Assembly (NCBI RefSeq): GCF_014284255.1
Contig: NZ_JACOFV010000003.1
Span: 124,001 to 188,000 of the forward strand
Reading direction: 5' to 3'
DNA: 64,000 nt
Source: Cognatundibacterium jejuense
GTDB taxonomy: Bacteria; Pseudomonadota; Gammaproteobacteria; Burkholderiales; Burkholderiaceae_D
The notes under the pieces are model-generated. The model was not told the origin of the DNA. It was given only the letters and a program-made list of their open reading frames with translations, and searched no databases. The stretch's first letter is position 1, and each line of letters opens with the position of its first letter. The position numbers and the translations under genes are program-made. Shown here piece by piece: positions 46,667 to 55,909 of this stretch.

Positions 46667-47908
46667 ATGCAAACTAATCTCGCTGATTTTATAAAAAATA
46701 CACGTGCCGGCAAAGAAGCCGACGACATTCTGCGTAAGTGTGTGCATTGCGGTTTTTGTACGGCGACTTGCCCAACCTATCAATTGATGGGCGACGAGTT
46801 GGACGGCCCGCGTGGTCGTATCTACCTGATTAAACAGGTTCTGGAAGGTAAGCCTGCGACGGAAAAAACGCAGCAACATCTGGATCGTTGCCTGACCTGC
46901 AGAAATTGCGAATCCACCTGCCCATCAGGTGTCCAGTACGGGCGTTTGCTCGATATTGGGCGCCAGGTTGTAGAGCAGCAAGTGCAACGACCCTTGTCAC
47001 AAAAAATCGTCAGAGAAACGCTGAAGGCGATCTTGCCAAGACCATGGATATTTCAGCCTGCCATGCGTTTAGGGCAAAGTTTGCGTCCGCTATTACCGCA
47101 AAGTCTGAAGAATAAAGTTCCCGTCCGGCAGGAATCAGGAAGCTGGGCACATACCTCGCATGTGCGTAAAATGTTACTGCTCGATGGTTGCGTGCAACCC
47201 GCCATGGCACCGAATATCAATGCTGCCACTTCGCGTGTGCTAAGTAGTCTTGGTGTGGAATTGATCGTCACCCCTAAGGCGGGCTGTTGCGGTGCGATAC
47301 GTCACCACCTGAACGATCATGAGGCGGCATTAGATGATATGCGCAGAAATATCGATGCATGGTGGCCACTAGTAGAAGCGGGGGCTGAGGCCATCGTCAT
47401 GACGGCCTCGGGGTGTGGTGTCACCGTAAAAGAATACGGCCATATGTTGGCGCATGATGCCAACTATGCACAAAAAGCGGAACGTATTTCAGCCTTGACC
47501 CGCGATCTGAGTGAAATTTTGCCGGAATTTGAAGCGCAATTAGTCCAGAAACTGCAAGGAAAATTATCGCAGCGCATCGTCTGGCATCCGCCTTGTACTT
47601 TGCAACATGGACAGCAAATCCGTGGCAAAGTCGAAGGCTTGCTCAAGGCCTTGGGCGTTGATGTGCAATTGTGCGCTGATAGCCATTTGTGTTGTGGGTC
47701 GGCGGGAACGTATTCGGTCTTGCAGTCAAAAATCTCTTACCAGCTTCGTGATAATAAATTACACAATCTGCTCGCGACAAAGCCAGACATGGTCTTGTCC
47801 GCCAATATTGGTTGTCTCACGCATTTGCAATCGGGAACGGAAACGCCAGTAAAACATTGGATAGAACTCATCGACAGAGCACTCGCGAATTCCGCGCTTT
47901 CTGAATAA
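46667..47908 (+). CDS. glcF: Glycolate oxidase iron-sulfur subunit GlcF
   Basis: Passes electrons from GlcDE to the quinone pool at the membrane. 413 residues. Two [4Fe-4S] motifs: C25/C28/C31/C35 (CVHCGFCTATCP) and C75/C78/C81/C85 (CLTCRNCESTCP). Two CCG-type domains follow (KAGCCGAIRHHL, LCCGSAGTYSVLQ). The lrgA start is only 13 nt downstream with a good ribosome site (AGGAAC), so lrgAB belong to the same operon. Confidence 0.96.
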   Translation: MQTNLADFIKNTRAGKEADDILRKCVHCGFCTATCPTYQLMGDELDGPRGRIYLIKQVLEGKPATEKTQQHLDRCLTCRNCESTCPSGVQYGRLLDIGRQVVEQQVQRPLSQKIVRETLKAILPRPWIFQPAMRLGQSLRPLLPQSLKNKVPVRQESGSWAHTSHVRKMLLLDGCVQPAMAPNINAATSRVLSSLGVELIVTPKAGCCGAIRHHLNDHEAALDDMRRNIDAWWPLVEAGAEAIVMTASGCGVTVKEYGHMLAHDANYAQKAERISALTRDLSEILPEFEAQLVQKLQGKLSQRIVWHPPCTLQHGQQIRGKVEGLLKALGVDVQLCADSHLCCGSAGTYSVLQSKISYQLRDNKLHNLLATKPDMVLSANIGCLTHLQSGTETPVKHWIELIDRALANSALSE

Positions 47909-47921
47909 AATCCAGGAACAA

Positions 47922-48254
47922 ATGATACGAACTTTTTCCGTTTTACTGATTTTCCAATGCCTGGGGGAGGGGATGGTCTATGCGACAGGATTACCTGTGC
48001 CCGGGCCAGTGATTGGTATGTTGTTCTTGTTTATTTACCTCGTACTAAGAAAAAGCGAAGTAGCAAAACTTGTTCCCGGTGTTCAAACTTTATTAGGACA
48101 TTTGTCCCTCTTGTTTATTCCCGCAGGCGTAGGAATCATGGTGCACGGAAAAATGGTCACGGAAGAGTGGCTGCCATTGAGTATCGCTTTGATTGTGAGT
48201 ACGGCGGTATCGATTGTAGTTACCGCTGTTTGTGTGAAGTGGCTGCAAAAATGA
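47922..48254 (+). CDS. lrgA: CidA/LrgA family membrane protein
   Basis: Small membrane protein with four hydrophobic helices, 110 residues. Signature PVPGPVIGMLFLFIYLVL and LGHLSLLFIPAGVGIMVHG. The family was first described as holin-like, but LrgAB-type proteins also act as small-carboxylate transporters, and the plastid glycolate/glycerate carrier PLGG1 is an LrgA-LrgB fusion. The position directly behind glcDEF argues for transport here. It overlaps lrgB by 4 nt. Confidence 0.9.
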   Translation: MIRTFSVLLIFQCLGEGMVYATGLPVPGPVIGMLFLFIYLVLRKSEVAKLVPGVQTLLGHLSLLFIPAGVGIMVHGKMVTEEWLPLSIALIVSTAVSIVVTAVCVKWLQK

Positions 48255-48976
48255 ATCACCAACTATCGGCGGTCTGGGTTTATCTCGCTGCGTCACCCTT
48301 GTTAGGATTGACCGCCACGCTGATTGCTTATCAGATCGCTTATTTTATCTATACCAAATGCAAATTCAGCCCTCTCGCTAACCCCGTTGCGATTTCCGTT
48401 GCATTGATAGTCACGGTTTTGCTGAGTACGCATACCTCATATCAAACGTATTTCGCTGGTGCGCAGTTTGTGCATTTTCTGCTCGGTCCTGCAACAGTAG
48501 CCTTGGCCGTTCCGCTGTATCAGCAGATGAATCGACTTCGATATCAATGGAAAGCTTTTCTGGTGGGAGCGGTATTAGGCAGTGCTTCGGCGATTGCCAC
48601 CGCTATGTTAATTGCGAATGTATTGGGAGCCTCGCGGGTTACCGTGCTTTCTCTGGCTTCGAAATCGGTGACGATGGCAATTGCTATGGGTGTGAGTGAA
48701 AAAGTAGGTGGCCTACCTTCTTTGACTGCGGCCTTAGTCATGCTCACCGGTATACTCGGTGCCATGATGGCGGCGGGTATTCTCGATGTTTTGAGAATCA
48801 GAGACCATGCAATTCGTGGCTTTGCTTTGGGTGTTAGTGCGCATGGAATAGGCACTGCCAGAGCGTTTCAAATCAATCAGGAAATGGGTGCGTTTGCCGG
48901 ACTGGCGATGGGTTTGTCAGGATTGATTACCGCGATTTTCTTACCGTTTGGACTACGTCTTCTCGGGGTAATTTAA
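48251..48976 (+). CDS. lrgB: LrgB family membrane protein (probable glycolate transporter subunit)
   Basis: Larger partner of LrgA, 241 residues, about seven membrane helices. Signature GAQFVHFLLGPATVALAVPLYQ, SLASKSVTMAIAMGVSEKVGG and GVSAHGIGTARAFQ, the conserved family blocks. The ATG at 48251 overlaps the lrgA stop (ATGA); the frame is open further upstream inside lrgA but has no family similarity there. With LrgA it probably imports glycolate or a related C2/C3 acid for GlcDEF (inference from operon and the PLGG1 precedent). Confidence 0.9.
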   Translation: MNHQLSAVWVYLAASPLLGLTATLIAYQIAYFIYTKCKFSPLANPVAISVALIVTVLLSTHTSYQTYFAGAQFVHFLLGPATVALAVPLYQQMNRLRYQWKAFLVGAVLGSASAIATAMLIANVLGASRVTVLSLASKSVTMAIAMGVSEKVGGLPSLTAALVMLTGILGAMMAAGILDVLRIRDHAIRGFALGVSAHGIGTARAFQINQEMGAFAGLAMGLSGLITAIFLPFGLRLLGVI

Positions 48977-49008
48977 AATCGCGGTTGTCTCAAAATAATA
49001 CTGCTGAC

Positions 49009-49491
49009 TTATTCAGCCAATAGTTGAGTGAGGTCGGCGATCAGGTATGCTGGCGTGGTTTGCGGCGCATAGCGGCGAAATACTGTGCCATCTTTTTTAA
49101 TCAGAAATTTGGTGAAATTCCATTTGATGGCCTTGGTACCCATCAAGCCAGGCGCCTCATTTTTCAAGTTCGTAAAAAACGGATGGGCAGCATCGCCATT
49201 GACGTCAATTTTCTCAAACAAGGGAAAAGTAACGCCGTAATTTTTTTCGCAAAAACTGCCGATTTCATCCGCAGTACCTGGCTCCTGATGACCGAATTGA
49301 TTGCATGGGAAACCAAGTACAACGACACCTTTGTCTTTGAATTGTTGATAGACCTGCTCCAGACCTTGGTACTGCGGCGTAAACCCGCATTTGCTGGCGG
49401 TATTGACGACTAACACGACCTGACCCAAATACTGCTTCAGATCAATATCCTGACCTTGCAAATTCTTAGCGTTAAAATCGAGTGCATTCAT
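49009..49491 (-). CDS. Glutathione peroxidase (Cys type)
   Basis: Thiol peroxidase of the GPx family, 160 residues. The peroxidatic residue is Cys encoded by TGC in NTASKCGFTPQY, not selenocysteine; GFPCNQFGHQEPG and KWNFTKFLI supply the Gln and Trp/Asn of the catalytic tetrad. A second Cys in FPCNQF and the absence of the selenoenzyme context suggest thioredoxin rather than glutathione as reductant. It lies 2 nt after pilU on the minus strand and convergent with lrgB. Confidence 0.92.
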   Translation of the reverse strand: MNALDFNAKNLQGQDIDLKQYLGQVVLVVNTASKCGFTPQYQGLEQVYQQFKDKGVVVLGFPCNQFGHQEPGTADEIGSFCEKNYGVTFPLFEKIDVNGDAAHPFFTNLKNEAPGLMGTKAIKWNFTKFLIKKDGTVFRRYAPQTTPAYLIADLTQLLAE

Positions 49492-49493
49492 AC

Positions 49494-50630
49494 TTACAAT
49501 ATCCCTAAGTGATTGGTTCCTGCAGAGAGATCGCGGTCTTTTGCATCTTTACCCTGCAGCATAATTGCTAAGCGTAATTCGTTGACGGAATCCGCGTTAC
49601 GCAATGCATCTTCATAGGTGATTTTATCTGCTTCATGTAAATCAAACAGCGCCTGATCAAAGGTTTGCATGCCGAGTTCGCGAGATTTTTTCATAATCTC
49701 TTTCATCTCATGCACCTGGCCTTTGAAAATCAGATCGGAAATGAGAGGTGTGTTTAACAGCACTTCCACCGCTGCAATCCTGCCTTTGCGACCTTTGACA
49801 GGAATCAGACGTTGTGAAATGACGGCTTTCAGATTTAAAGACAAGTCCATCAGCAATTGCGCACGGCGCTCTTCAGGGAAAAAGTTGATAATACGATCTA
49901 AGGCCTGATTCGAGCTGTTGGCGTGCAAGGTGGCAAGGCAAAGATGGCCGGTTTCGGCAAAGGCGACAGCAAAATCCATGGTTTCACGATCGCGGATTTC
50001 GCCGATCTGTATTACATCCGGTGCCTGACGCAGAGAATTTTTCAGTGCTGCACCCCAATCTTCGGTATCGATTCCGATTTCTCGCTGCGTAACAATACAG
50101 TTGCCATGTGGATGCACATATTCAATCGGGTCTTCGATCGTAATGATGTGGCCATAGCTATTCTTATTTCTATGTCCAACCATCGCTGCCAGCGTGGTTG
50201 ATTTACCTGAGCCAGTTGAACCCACCATGATCACCAGACCGCGCTTGGTCAGAGCGACTTCTTTCAAATGCTCAGGCAAGCCTAAGTCTTCTAATTTAGG
50301 AATGGCGGTGGTAATGGTTCTCAGAACCAGGCCAACGCGCCCCTGCTGCATGAATGCGGAAACGCGAAAGCGCCCCATACCCGCAGGGTTGATTGCGAAA
50401 TTACATTCTTTGGTTGACTCAAACTCTGACGCCTGTTTATCGTTCATGATAGCGCGCGCCAGATCGACCGTGTGCGCAGGTGTTAGCGGTTGATTTGAGA
50501 CGGGAGTTACTCTGCCATCAATTTTAAATGCGGGCGGGAAATCTGCTGTGATGAATAAATCCGAGCCATTTTTAGTCAGCATGAGCCTTAACAGGTCATG
50601 CATAAATTTGGTTGCCTGATCGCGTTCCAT
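49494..50630 (-). CDS. pilU: Type IV pilus ATPase PilU
   Basis: Accessory retraction ATPase that works with PilT. 378 residues. PAS-like N-terminal domain (about 1-100), then Walker A GSTGSGKSTT, the Asp box IITIEDPIEYVH, Walker B QIGEIRDRETMD and the His box ETGHLCLATLHANSS. Differences from PilT at the N-terminus (MLTKNGSDLFITADFPPAFK) and the longer C-terminal tail identify PilU. 41 nt downstream of pilT. Confidence 0.93.
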   Translation of the reverse strand: MERDQATKFMHDLLRLMLTKNGSDLFITADFPPAFKIDGRVTPVSNQPLTPAHTVDLARAIMNDKQASEFESTKECNFAINPAGMGRFRVSAFMQQGRVGLVLRTITTAIPKLEDLGLPEHLKEVALTKRGLVIMVGSTGSGKSTTLAAMVGHRNKNSYGHIITIEDPIEYVHPHGNCIVTQREIGIDTEDWGAALKNSLRQAPDVIQIGEIRDRETMDFAVAFAETGHLCLATLHANSSNQALDRIINFFPEERRAQLLMDLSLNLKAVISQRLIPVKGRKGRIAAVEVLLNTPLISDLIFKGQVHEMKEIMKKSRELGMQTFDQALFDLHEADKITYEDALRNADSVNELRLAIMLQGKDAKDRDLSAGTNHLGIL

Positions 50631-50671
50631 TGTTGTTCTTGTCCTATTTGCTCAAAATGTACTTCAATCAA

Positions 50672-51715
50672 TTAACCTGGGAAATTGTCCGGGATTTTGG
50701 CTGCGCTGCGTGCCGTCCCTACTGAGATTACATTTCGTCTGACGAGATCAGTCAAATTTTGATCCAGTGTTTGCATGCCGATACTGCTACCAGTCTGAAT
50801 TGCTGAGTACATTTGGGCAATCTTTGCTTCGCGGATTAAATTGCGAATCGCTGGTGTACCCAACATGATTTCATGGGCGGCTACGCGGCCAGAGCCATCC
50901 TTGGTTTTTAATAACGTTTGTGAGATCACTGCTTGCAGAGATTCTGACAGCATGGATCGCACCATTTCTTTTTCTTCGGCAGGAAATACGTCGACAATAC
51001 GATCGATCGTTTTTGCCGCAGAAGAGGTGTGTAAAGTACCGAATACCAAGTGACCTGTTTCCGCGGCGGTCAACGCCAGTCGTATAGTCTCCAGATCGCG
51101 TAATTCACCCACCAGAATCGCGTCAGGATCTTCACGCAATGCCGACTTCAACGCGTTTTGAAACGACATGGTGTGGGGGCCTACTTCACGTTGGTTGATC
51201 AGGCATTTTTTTGACTCATGCACAAATTCAATCGGATCTTCGACAGTCAGTATGTGGCCATATTCATTTTCATTCAAATGGTTCACCATCGCCGCCAGGG
51301 TCGTAGATTTACCAGAACCTGTCGGCCCGGTAACCAGCACCAGGCCCCGTGGTTTGAGTGCCAATTCGGCAAAAATTTTAGGTGTGTTGAGTTGTTCCAG
51401 CGAAAGGATTTTCGATGGAATGGTACGCATAACAGCCGCCGGACCTCGCTCCTGATTGAACGCATTCACACGGAAACGTGCCAGACCTGGAATTGAAAAG
51501 GAAAAATCACACTCCAGATGTTCCTCATAGGTCTTGCGCTGCGAGTCATTCATGATGTCATAAATCAACTCATGTACGTCTTTGTGCTCCAATGGCGGCA
51601 AATTAATACGTCGGACGTCGCCATGTACCCGTATCATCGGTGGCAAGCCGGAAGATAAGTGAAGGTCAGACGCGTTATTCTTGACGGAGAACGCAAGGAG
51701 TTCAGAAATGTCCAT
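50672..51715 (-). CDS. pilT: Type IV pilus retraction ATPase PilT
   Basis: Hexameric ATPase that depolymerises pili for twitching. 347 residues, the standard length. LLAFSVKNNASDLHLSSGLPP at the start, Walker A GPTGSGKSTT, LTVEDPIEFVH, Walker B LVGELRDLETI, His box AETGHLVFGTLHTSSA, and the C-terminal EAKIAQMYSAIQTG (PilT's AIRNLIRE signature just before). Divergent from yggS; a weak promoter-like pair is visible in the 120-bp gap. Confidence 0.95.
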   Translation of the reverse strand: MDISELLAFSVKNNASDLHLSSGLPPMIRVHGDVRRINLPPLEHKDVHELIYDIMNDSQRKTYEEHLECDFSFSIPGLARFRVNAFNQERGPAAVMRTIPSKILSLEQLNTPKIFAELALKPRGLVLVTGPTGSGKSTTLAAMVNHLNENEYGHILTVEDPIEFVHESKKCLINQREVGPHTMSFQNALKSALREDPDAILVGELRDLETIRLALTAAETGHLVFGTLHTSSAAKTIDRIVDVFPAEEKEMVRSMLSESLQAVISQTLLKTKDGSGRVAAHEIMLGTPAIRNLIREAKIAQMYSAIQTGSSIGMQTLDQNLTDLVRRNVISVGTARSAAKIPDNFPG

Positions 51716-51835
51716 TTATAATTCCGGTAATGAGAGTGTCGCTGATGATCGTTGTAATACAAGCCTGATTTTGGATGGGTATAGCAAAAAGTGACCAAAT
51801 TCCAACTAAAAATTTAGAAACGAGATTCCTTGATT

Positions 51836-52540
51836 ATGTCCTTAATTTCCGACAACTTGCAAGCCGTACTTGCTGATATTCAACTTGTTGCACTCGATTC
51901 CGGACGTTCACCAGAACAAGTGCGTTTGTTGGCTGTTTCTAAGACCTTTGGTGCAGATGCTATTTTAGATGCTGCCAGCTGCGGACAGATGGCTTTTGGT
52001 GAAAATTATCTCCAGGAAGCGTTGGAAAAAATTGATTTTATCCAGCAGCATTCGCCAGACTTGAAACTGGAGTGGCATTTTATCGGGCCTATACAAAGTA
52101 ATAAAACTAAACCGATTGCAGAGAACTTCTCCTGGGTACATTCTGTTGACAGAGAAAAAATTGCGCAGCGTTTATCTGAACAACGTCCGGCCGATTTAAC
52201 AGCTTTGAATATTTGTTTGCAGGTCAATATCAGTGGCGAAGTGAGTAAAAGCGGGGTATTGCCGCAAGATGCGCTGTCATTGGCGCTTAAAATCGCGCAA
52301 CTTCCCAGACTTAAGTTGCGTGGACTGATGGCTGTACCGGAAGCAACCGAAGATGAGCAACAACAGCGATTAGCGTTCAGACATTTGAAGCAGCTCAAGG
52401 ATGAAATCTGTAAGCACGGTATCGTATTAGATACCTTATCAATGGGAATGAGCAGCGATTTACATGCGGCAATCGCGGAAGGTAGCACCATGGTCAGAAT
52501 AGGTACGGCAATTTTCGGGAGAAGAAATTATGCAAAGTAA
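51836..52540 (+). CDS. yggS: YggS family pyridoxal phosphate-binding protein
   Basis: PLP homeostasis protein (PLPBP) with an alanine racemase-like barrel. 234 residues from ATG 51836; a TTG at 51830 is in frame. PLP-binding Lys36 in LLAVSKTF matches the E. coli position. FGENYLQEALEK, WHFIGPIQSNKTK and LSMGMSSDLHAAIAEGSTMVRIG are diagnostic. Overlaps proC by 11 nt, a widely conserved pair. Confidence 0.94.
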   Translation: MSLISDNLQAVLADIQLVALDSGRSPEQVRLLAVSKTFGADAILDAASCGQMAFGENYLQEALEKIDFIQQHSPDLKLEWHFIGPIQSNKTKPIAENFSWVHSVDREKIAQRLSEQRPADLTALNICLQVNISGEVSKSGVLPQDALSLALKIAQLPRLKLRGLMAVPEATEDEQQQRLAFRHLKQLKDEICKHGIVLDTLSMGMSSDLHAAIAEGSTMVRIGTAIFGRRNYAK

Positions 52541-53357
52541 ATTGAAGATCGGCTTTATCGGCGGAGGCAACATGGCGGTTGCCTTGATTGGTGGCCTGTT
52601 GCAAGGTGATGTCCCTGCGAAACATATTCATGTAGTAGATGTAAGTCAGGCAATGCTGACCCGCTTGGAAACGGAATTCGGCGTTAGTACATCGCTAAGC
52701 ATCGATCATCACTTGCAACAAATGGATGTCATCATTCTCGCTGTAAAACCACAGCAGTTAAGGGACGTTGTCGGAGCGTTGTCAGCGCACATCAAGCACC
52801 AATTATTGATCTCTATCGCTGCTGGCATACGTGTTACTGATATTTCACGCTGGTTAAATTCATACAGCAAAATTGTGCGTGTAATGCCGAATACGCCCGC
52901 CTTAATCGGCAAAGGTGTTACCGGTTTGTATGCGTTGCCAGGAGTGAGCGAAACAGAAAAACAGTGTGCAGACGAAATTTTACGGGCTGTTGGTTCTACA
53001 GCGTGGTTCGAGGAGGAAAGACTGATCGACGTGGTGACTGCTATTTCTGGCAGTGGTCCAGCATACGTATTCTATTTCATTGAAGCAATGCAGCAGGCCG
53101 CTCAAGAGCTAGGACTAAGTGCCGAGCAAGGCAAGCAATTTGCCGTTGCAACGTTTGAAGGTGCAGCCCAGCTAGCCATGCATTCTGGTGACGCCGTATC
53201 TATTTTGCGTGAACGAGTCACGTCTAAAGGCGGTACGACTTATGCCGCCTTAAGCAGTATGGAGGCGGACGGCGTCAAATCTCATATTATTCGTGCGATT
53301 AAAGTAGCTGCCAGCAGGGCAGCTGAACTCGGAGAAGAGTTTGGCCAACAAAATTAA
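52530..53357 (+). CDS. proC: Pyrroline-5-carboxylate reductase
   Basis: Last step of proline synthesis. 275 residues. Rossmann motif FIGGGNMA (about 9-16), VKPQQL, RVMPNTPALIGKG and the C-terminal SGSGPAYVFYFIEAMQQAA and LREQVTS-type block (ILRERVTSKGGTTYAAL). The start is inside the yggS end. A hairpin terminator is about 105 nt downstream. Confidence 0.96.
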   Translation: MQSKLKIGFIGGGNMAVALIGGLLQGDVPAKHIHVVDVSQAMLTRLETEFGVSTSLSIDHHLQQMDVIILAVKPQQLRDVVGALSAHIKHQLLISIAAGIRVTDISRWLNSYSKIVRVMPNTPALIGKGVTGLYALPGVSETEKQCADEILRAVGSTAWFEEERLIDVVTAISGSGPAYVFYFIEAMQQAAQELGLSAEQGKQFAVATFEGAAQLAMHSGDAVSILRERVTSKGGTTYAALSSMEADGVKSHIIRAIKVAASRAAELGEEFGQQN

Positions 53358-53756
53358 TGAATGTAAATAAGAATAAATAGTGAAAAATTAATACAAATTG
53401 CTACAAACCAATAAAGATTGTTTCTTAGAATAAGTTGCATTAACGATAATTTTAACGTGGTAAATGAAGCTGTCCATTCATGGTTGGCTTCATTTTTTTT
53501 GCCTTAAATTTAATTGGCGTTGTTTTTATTATCATCTAGTTAGAATCTGGGCTCTTATTTGTTAAGTGCAAACGTAAAATTTTGTCTCAATGGGATACAA
53601 TGTGATACTGATAGTTGATTAATGCTGTTAGTTGTAACAATTGTAACATCCTCCCCAAGTGTTGCGCTTTACCACCTTCAGGTGAAAGTTTCTTAGTTTC
53701 TGAGAAATCAAAAAAGTAAACCGCACAAACCCCATTGCACTTTTATTGGCTTTTGT
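53358..53756 (+). promoter_or_regulatory. 399-bp gap between proC and the glycosyltransferase gene
   Basis: No gene. It holds the proC terminator (53462-53500), a tandem repeat TTGTAACA (two copies, 53641 and just before), and two adjacent hairpins in the likely leader of the next gene: CTTT-ac-CACC/GGTGAAAG (53667-53688) and TTTCTTAG/CTGAGAAA (53689-53707). The promoter of the next gene must be here but no box is convincing. Confidence 0.5.
53462..53500 (+). terminator. Terminator after proC
   Basis: Nine-bp stem AAATGAAGC (53462-53470) / GCTTCATTT (53487-53495), 16-nt loop, then a T-run. Confidence 0.75.
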
Positions 53757-55568
53757 ATGGAATTTTTTGTTTGGTTTCGCAGTTTCTTTACATCTTTGCT
53801 TCAGGCTACTGCCGGCAATGGTTATCAGAACACATACATTCTGAATAGCATAAAAGCGCCATTTTCCTTGGAACGTCCAAGACGCCTTCTCGCGTCTTTT
53901 GATTGGACATGGATTGCATTACTGTTGCTAGTATCAATGTACCTTGTTCCGGGTTTGATCGGTCATGATCCTTGGAAGCAAGACGAAACATATATTTTCG
54001 GAATCATTCATCACATGCTCGAAACAGGTGATTGGATTGTTCCGACCATGGCTGGTGAACCATTTATGGAAAAGCCACCGTTGTATTATTGGCTTGCCAC
54101 TATCATGGCAAAAACCTTCTCGCCGTGGCTGGCATTGCATGATGGCGCAAGATTGGCGACTGGTATATTTATGTCGGTAACCTGCATTGCTGCTGGTTGG
54201 GCTGCACGCCAATGGTGGGGCCGTGGTTACGGGCGTTATGCCGTTCTTTCTTTATTGGGTTGCCTCGGTCTGGTATTGCATTCGCACATGATGTTAACTG
54301 ACGTGCCTTTGTTGACAGGTTTTGCGGTCGCTACGGCGGGTTTCGTACACATTGATGAAAACCCGCATCGCTCAGGTGCATTGCTGGGAACTGGTGTTGG
54401 TATTGGGTTTATGGCAAAAGGGGTGTTGGCGCTTGGTGTATTTGGTCTGACAGTCGCTTTATTACCGCTCTTATTCAAACAGTGGCGTAAGTCTAGCTAC
54501 TGGCAGGTCTTAAAATTAGCGATGTTATATTCTGCACCGTGGCTATTGATTTGGCCAGTATGCTTGTATCATCGCTCACCCACGTTGTTTATGGATTGGT
54601 TTTGGCTCAATAACGTGGGACGTTTTTTTGGCTTTTCGGTGGCGCAATTGGGTGCTCCGCATACGGAAGGTTTTTGGATTACCACCTTACCATGGTTTGC
54701 TTTTCCAGCTATGCCGCTGGCAATGATTACCCTATGGCGTCAGCGCGCTTCCCTGTTTACTTCATCCGCGATACAAGCTTGTGGATTGGTATTTGCGATT
54801 ATGCTTCTCGTGTTATGGCGCGCAGCATCGGCGCGTGACAATTACGCGCTGCCTTTGCTTTTGCCGATTGCTTTGATTGCCGCTCCTGCAGCTCGAAATC
54901 TGGCTGCAAGTGTGGATAAGATCTGGGATTGGTCTGCAAGAATGATTTTTGGATTTGTCATTGGCTTTATCTGGTTGGTGTGGGCTCTCATGACTATTAA
55001 TGGATCTCCACCAGAATGGATGTTCTTGCTTAGAGTCTTGCCAAGAGAATTTGTACCGCATTTTGAATTCTGGCATGTTGTTTTTGCCTTCGGTTTAACT
55101 GCCTTGGCCTTTGCCGGACTTGGATCGCTCTCTAAAATTCAAGGTCGCGGTTTAGTCAGCTGGGTTGCTGGCCTGGGTTTGAGCTGGATGTTGATGAGTC
55201 AATTGCTTATGCCCTGGGTTGATCATGCGAAAAGCTATCGTAGTGTTTTTTCTTCCATGCAAACCGCATTGCCAGGTAATTTTGACTGTATGGCGAGTAA
55301 AGATTTAGGTGAGTCTGAAAGAGCGATGCTCAGATATTTTGCTGGCATTACAACCTATAGACAAGAGAACATTCCTGATACTAGCTGCGATTATCTGTTA
55401 ATTAATGGATTTCAAAAACAGAAGCCAGAACATATGCATGATAAAAACTGGGAATTGGTGTGGGAGGGCGCTCGCCCTGGAGATAATAACGAACGGCTCT
55501 GGCTGTTTGCTGCCAAGAAAATGAATGGCCAATTAGCGTTCAGTAGCGCACGCCGTCCATTGAGATAA
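53757..55568 (+). CDS. ArnT/PMT-family lipid-linked glycosyltransferase
   Basis: Integral membrane GT-C glycosyltransferase, 603 residues, about 11-12 helices followed by a C-terminal periplasmic domain. The first loop has the catalytic Asp region GHDPWKQDETYIFG and the family motif GEPFMEKPPLYYW; HMMLTDVPLL follows. Members transfer sugars (for example aminoarabinose to lipid A) from undecaprenyl phosphate donors. No arnBCADEF genes are adjacent, so donor and acceptor are unknown. The first 45 residues before helix 1 are longer than usual, but no later ATG precedes the first helix. Confidence 0.82.
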   Translation: MEFFVWFRSFFTSLLQATAGNGYQNTYILNSIKAPFSLERPRRLLASFDWTWIALLLLVSMYLVPGLIGHDPWKQDETYIFGIIHHMLETGDWIVPTMAGEPFMEKPPLYYWLATIMAKTFSPWLALHDGARLATGIFMSVTCIAAGWAARQWWGRGYGRYAVLSLLGCLGLVLHSHMMLTDVPLLTGFAVATAGFVHIDENPHRSGALLGTGVGIGFMAKGVLALGVFGLTVALLPLLFKQWRKSSYWQVLKLAMLYSAPWLLIWPVCLYHRSPTLFMDWFWLNNVGRFFGFSVAQLGAPHTEGFWITTLPWFAFPAMPLAMITLWRQRASLFTSSAIQACGLVFAIMLLVLWRAASARDNYALPLLLPIALIAAPAARNLAASVDKIWDWSARMIFGFVIGFIWLVWALMTINGSPPEWMFLLRVLPREFVPHFEFWHVVFAFGLTALAFAGLGSLSKIQGRGLVSWVAGLGLSWMLMSQLLMPWVDHAKSYRSVFSSMQTALPGNFDCMASKDLGESERAMLRYFAGITTYRQENIPDTSCDYLLINGFQKQKPEHMHDKNWELVWEGARPGDNNERLWLFAAKKMNGQLAFSSARRPLR

Positions 55569-55575
55569 AGCGGTT

Positions 55576-55902
55576 TCAGGGAGAATTTTTCGACTCTGAC
55601 TTAAATCGTTTAATCACTGGCACGATTGTTTTCCATATTTGCCAGGTTTTAAGCGCGGTTCTTGAGAGTGACGCAATACGAGTTGGTTTGATGACAAATA
55701 CTACTGCAGCAATTGCAATTGCTGCCAGTGGCTGTTGTTTGACTTTTGTTATGACGCTGCTAGCACACTGATAGCTAAATTCTGCAATATCGAGCGATTG
55801 TCTGATCTCTTGCGTTTGCAAAGTGAGTACTTGCCTTTGTGCCCGAATCTTAATTAACAAAGCTTCGCGGCGTTGCGCAAGTTGATTCGGGTTCATAGTC
55901 AT
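55576..55902 (-). CDS. yqjK: YqjK-like family protein
   Basis: Small protein of 108 residues: N-terminal helix rich in Arg/Gln (QLAQRREALLIKIRAQRQVL) and one membrane segment (about 60-78). Recognised mainly by context, third in yqjD-yqjE-yqjK. Alternative ATG at 55896 and TTG at 55905. Function unknown. Confidence 0.75.
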   Translation of the reverse strand: MTMNPNQLAQRREALLIKIRAQRQVLTLQTQEIRQSLDIAEFSYQCASSVITKVKQQPLAAIAIAAVVFVIKPTRIASLSRTALKTWQIWKTIVPVIKRFKSESKNSP

Positions 55903-55909
55903 CAATTCG

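Noticed and set aside
47957..48250. Possible N-terminal extension of lrgB through lrgA
   Set aside because: The extension is lrgA sequence in another frame with no LrgB similarity; the ATG at 48251 gives the standard length and a 4-nt overlap.
49009..49491. Selenocysteine in the glutathione peroxidase
   Set aside because: The codon at the peroxidatic position is TGC (Cys), not TGA.
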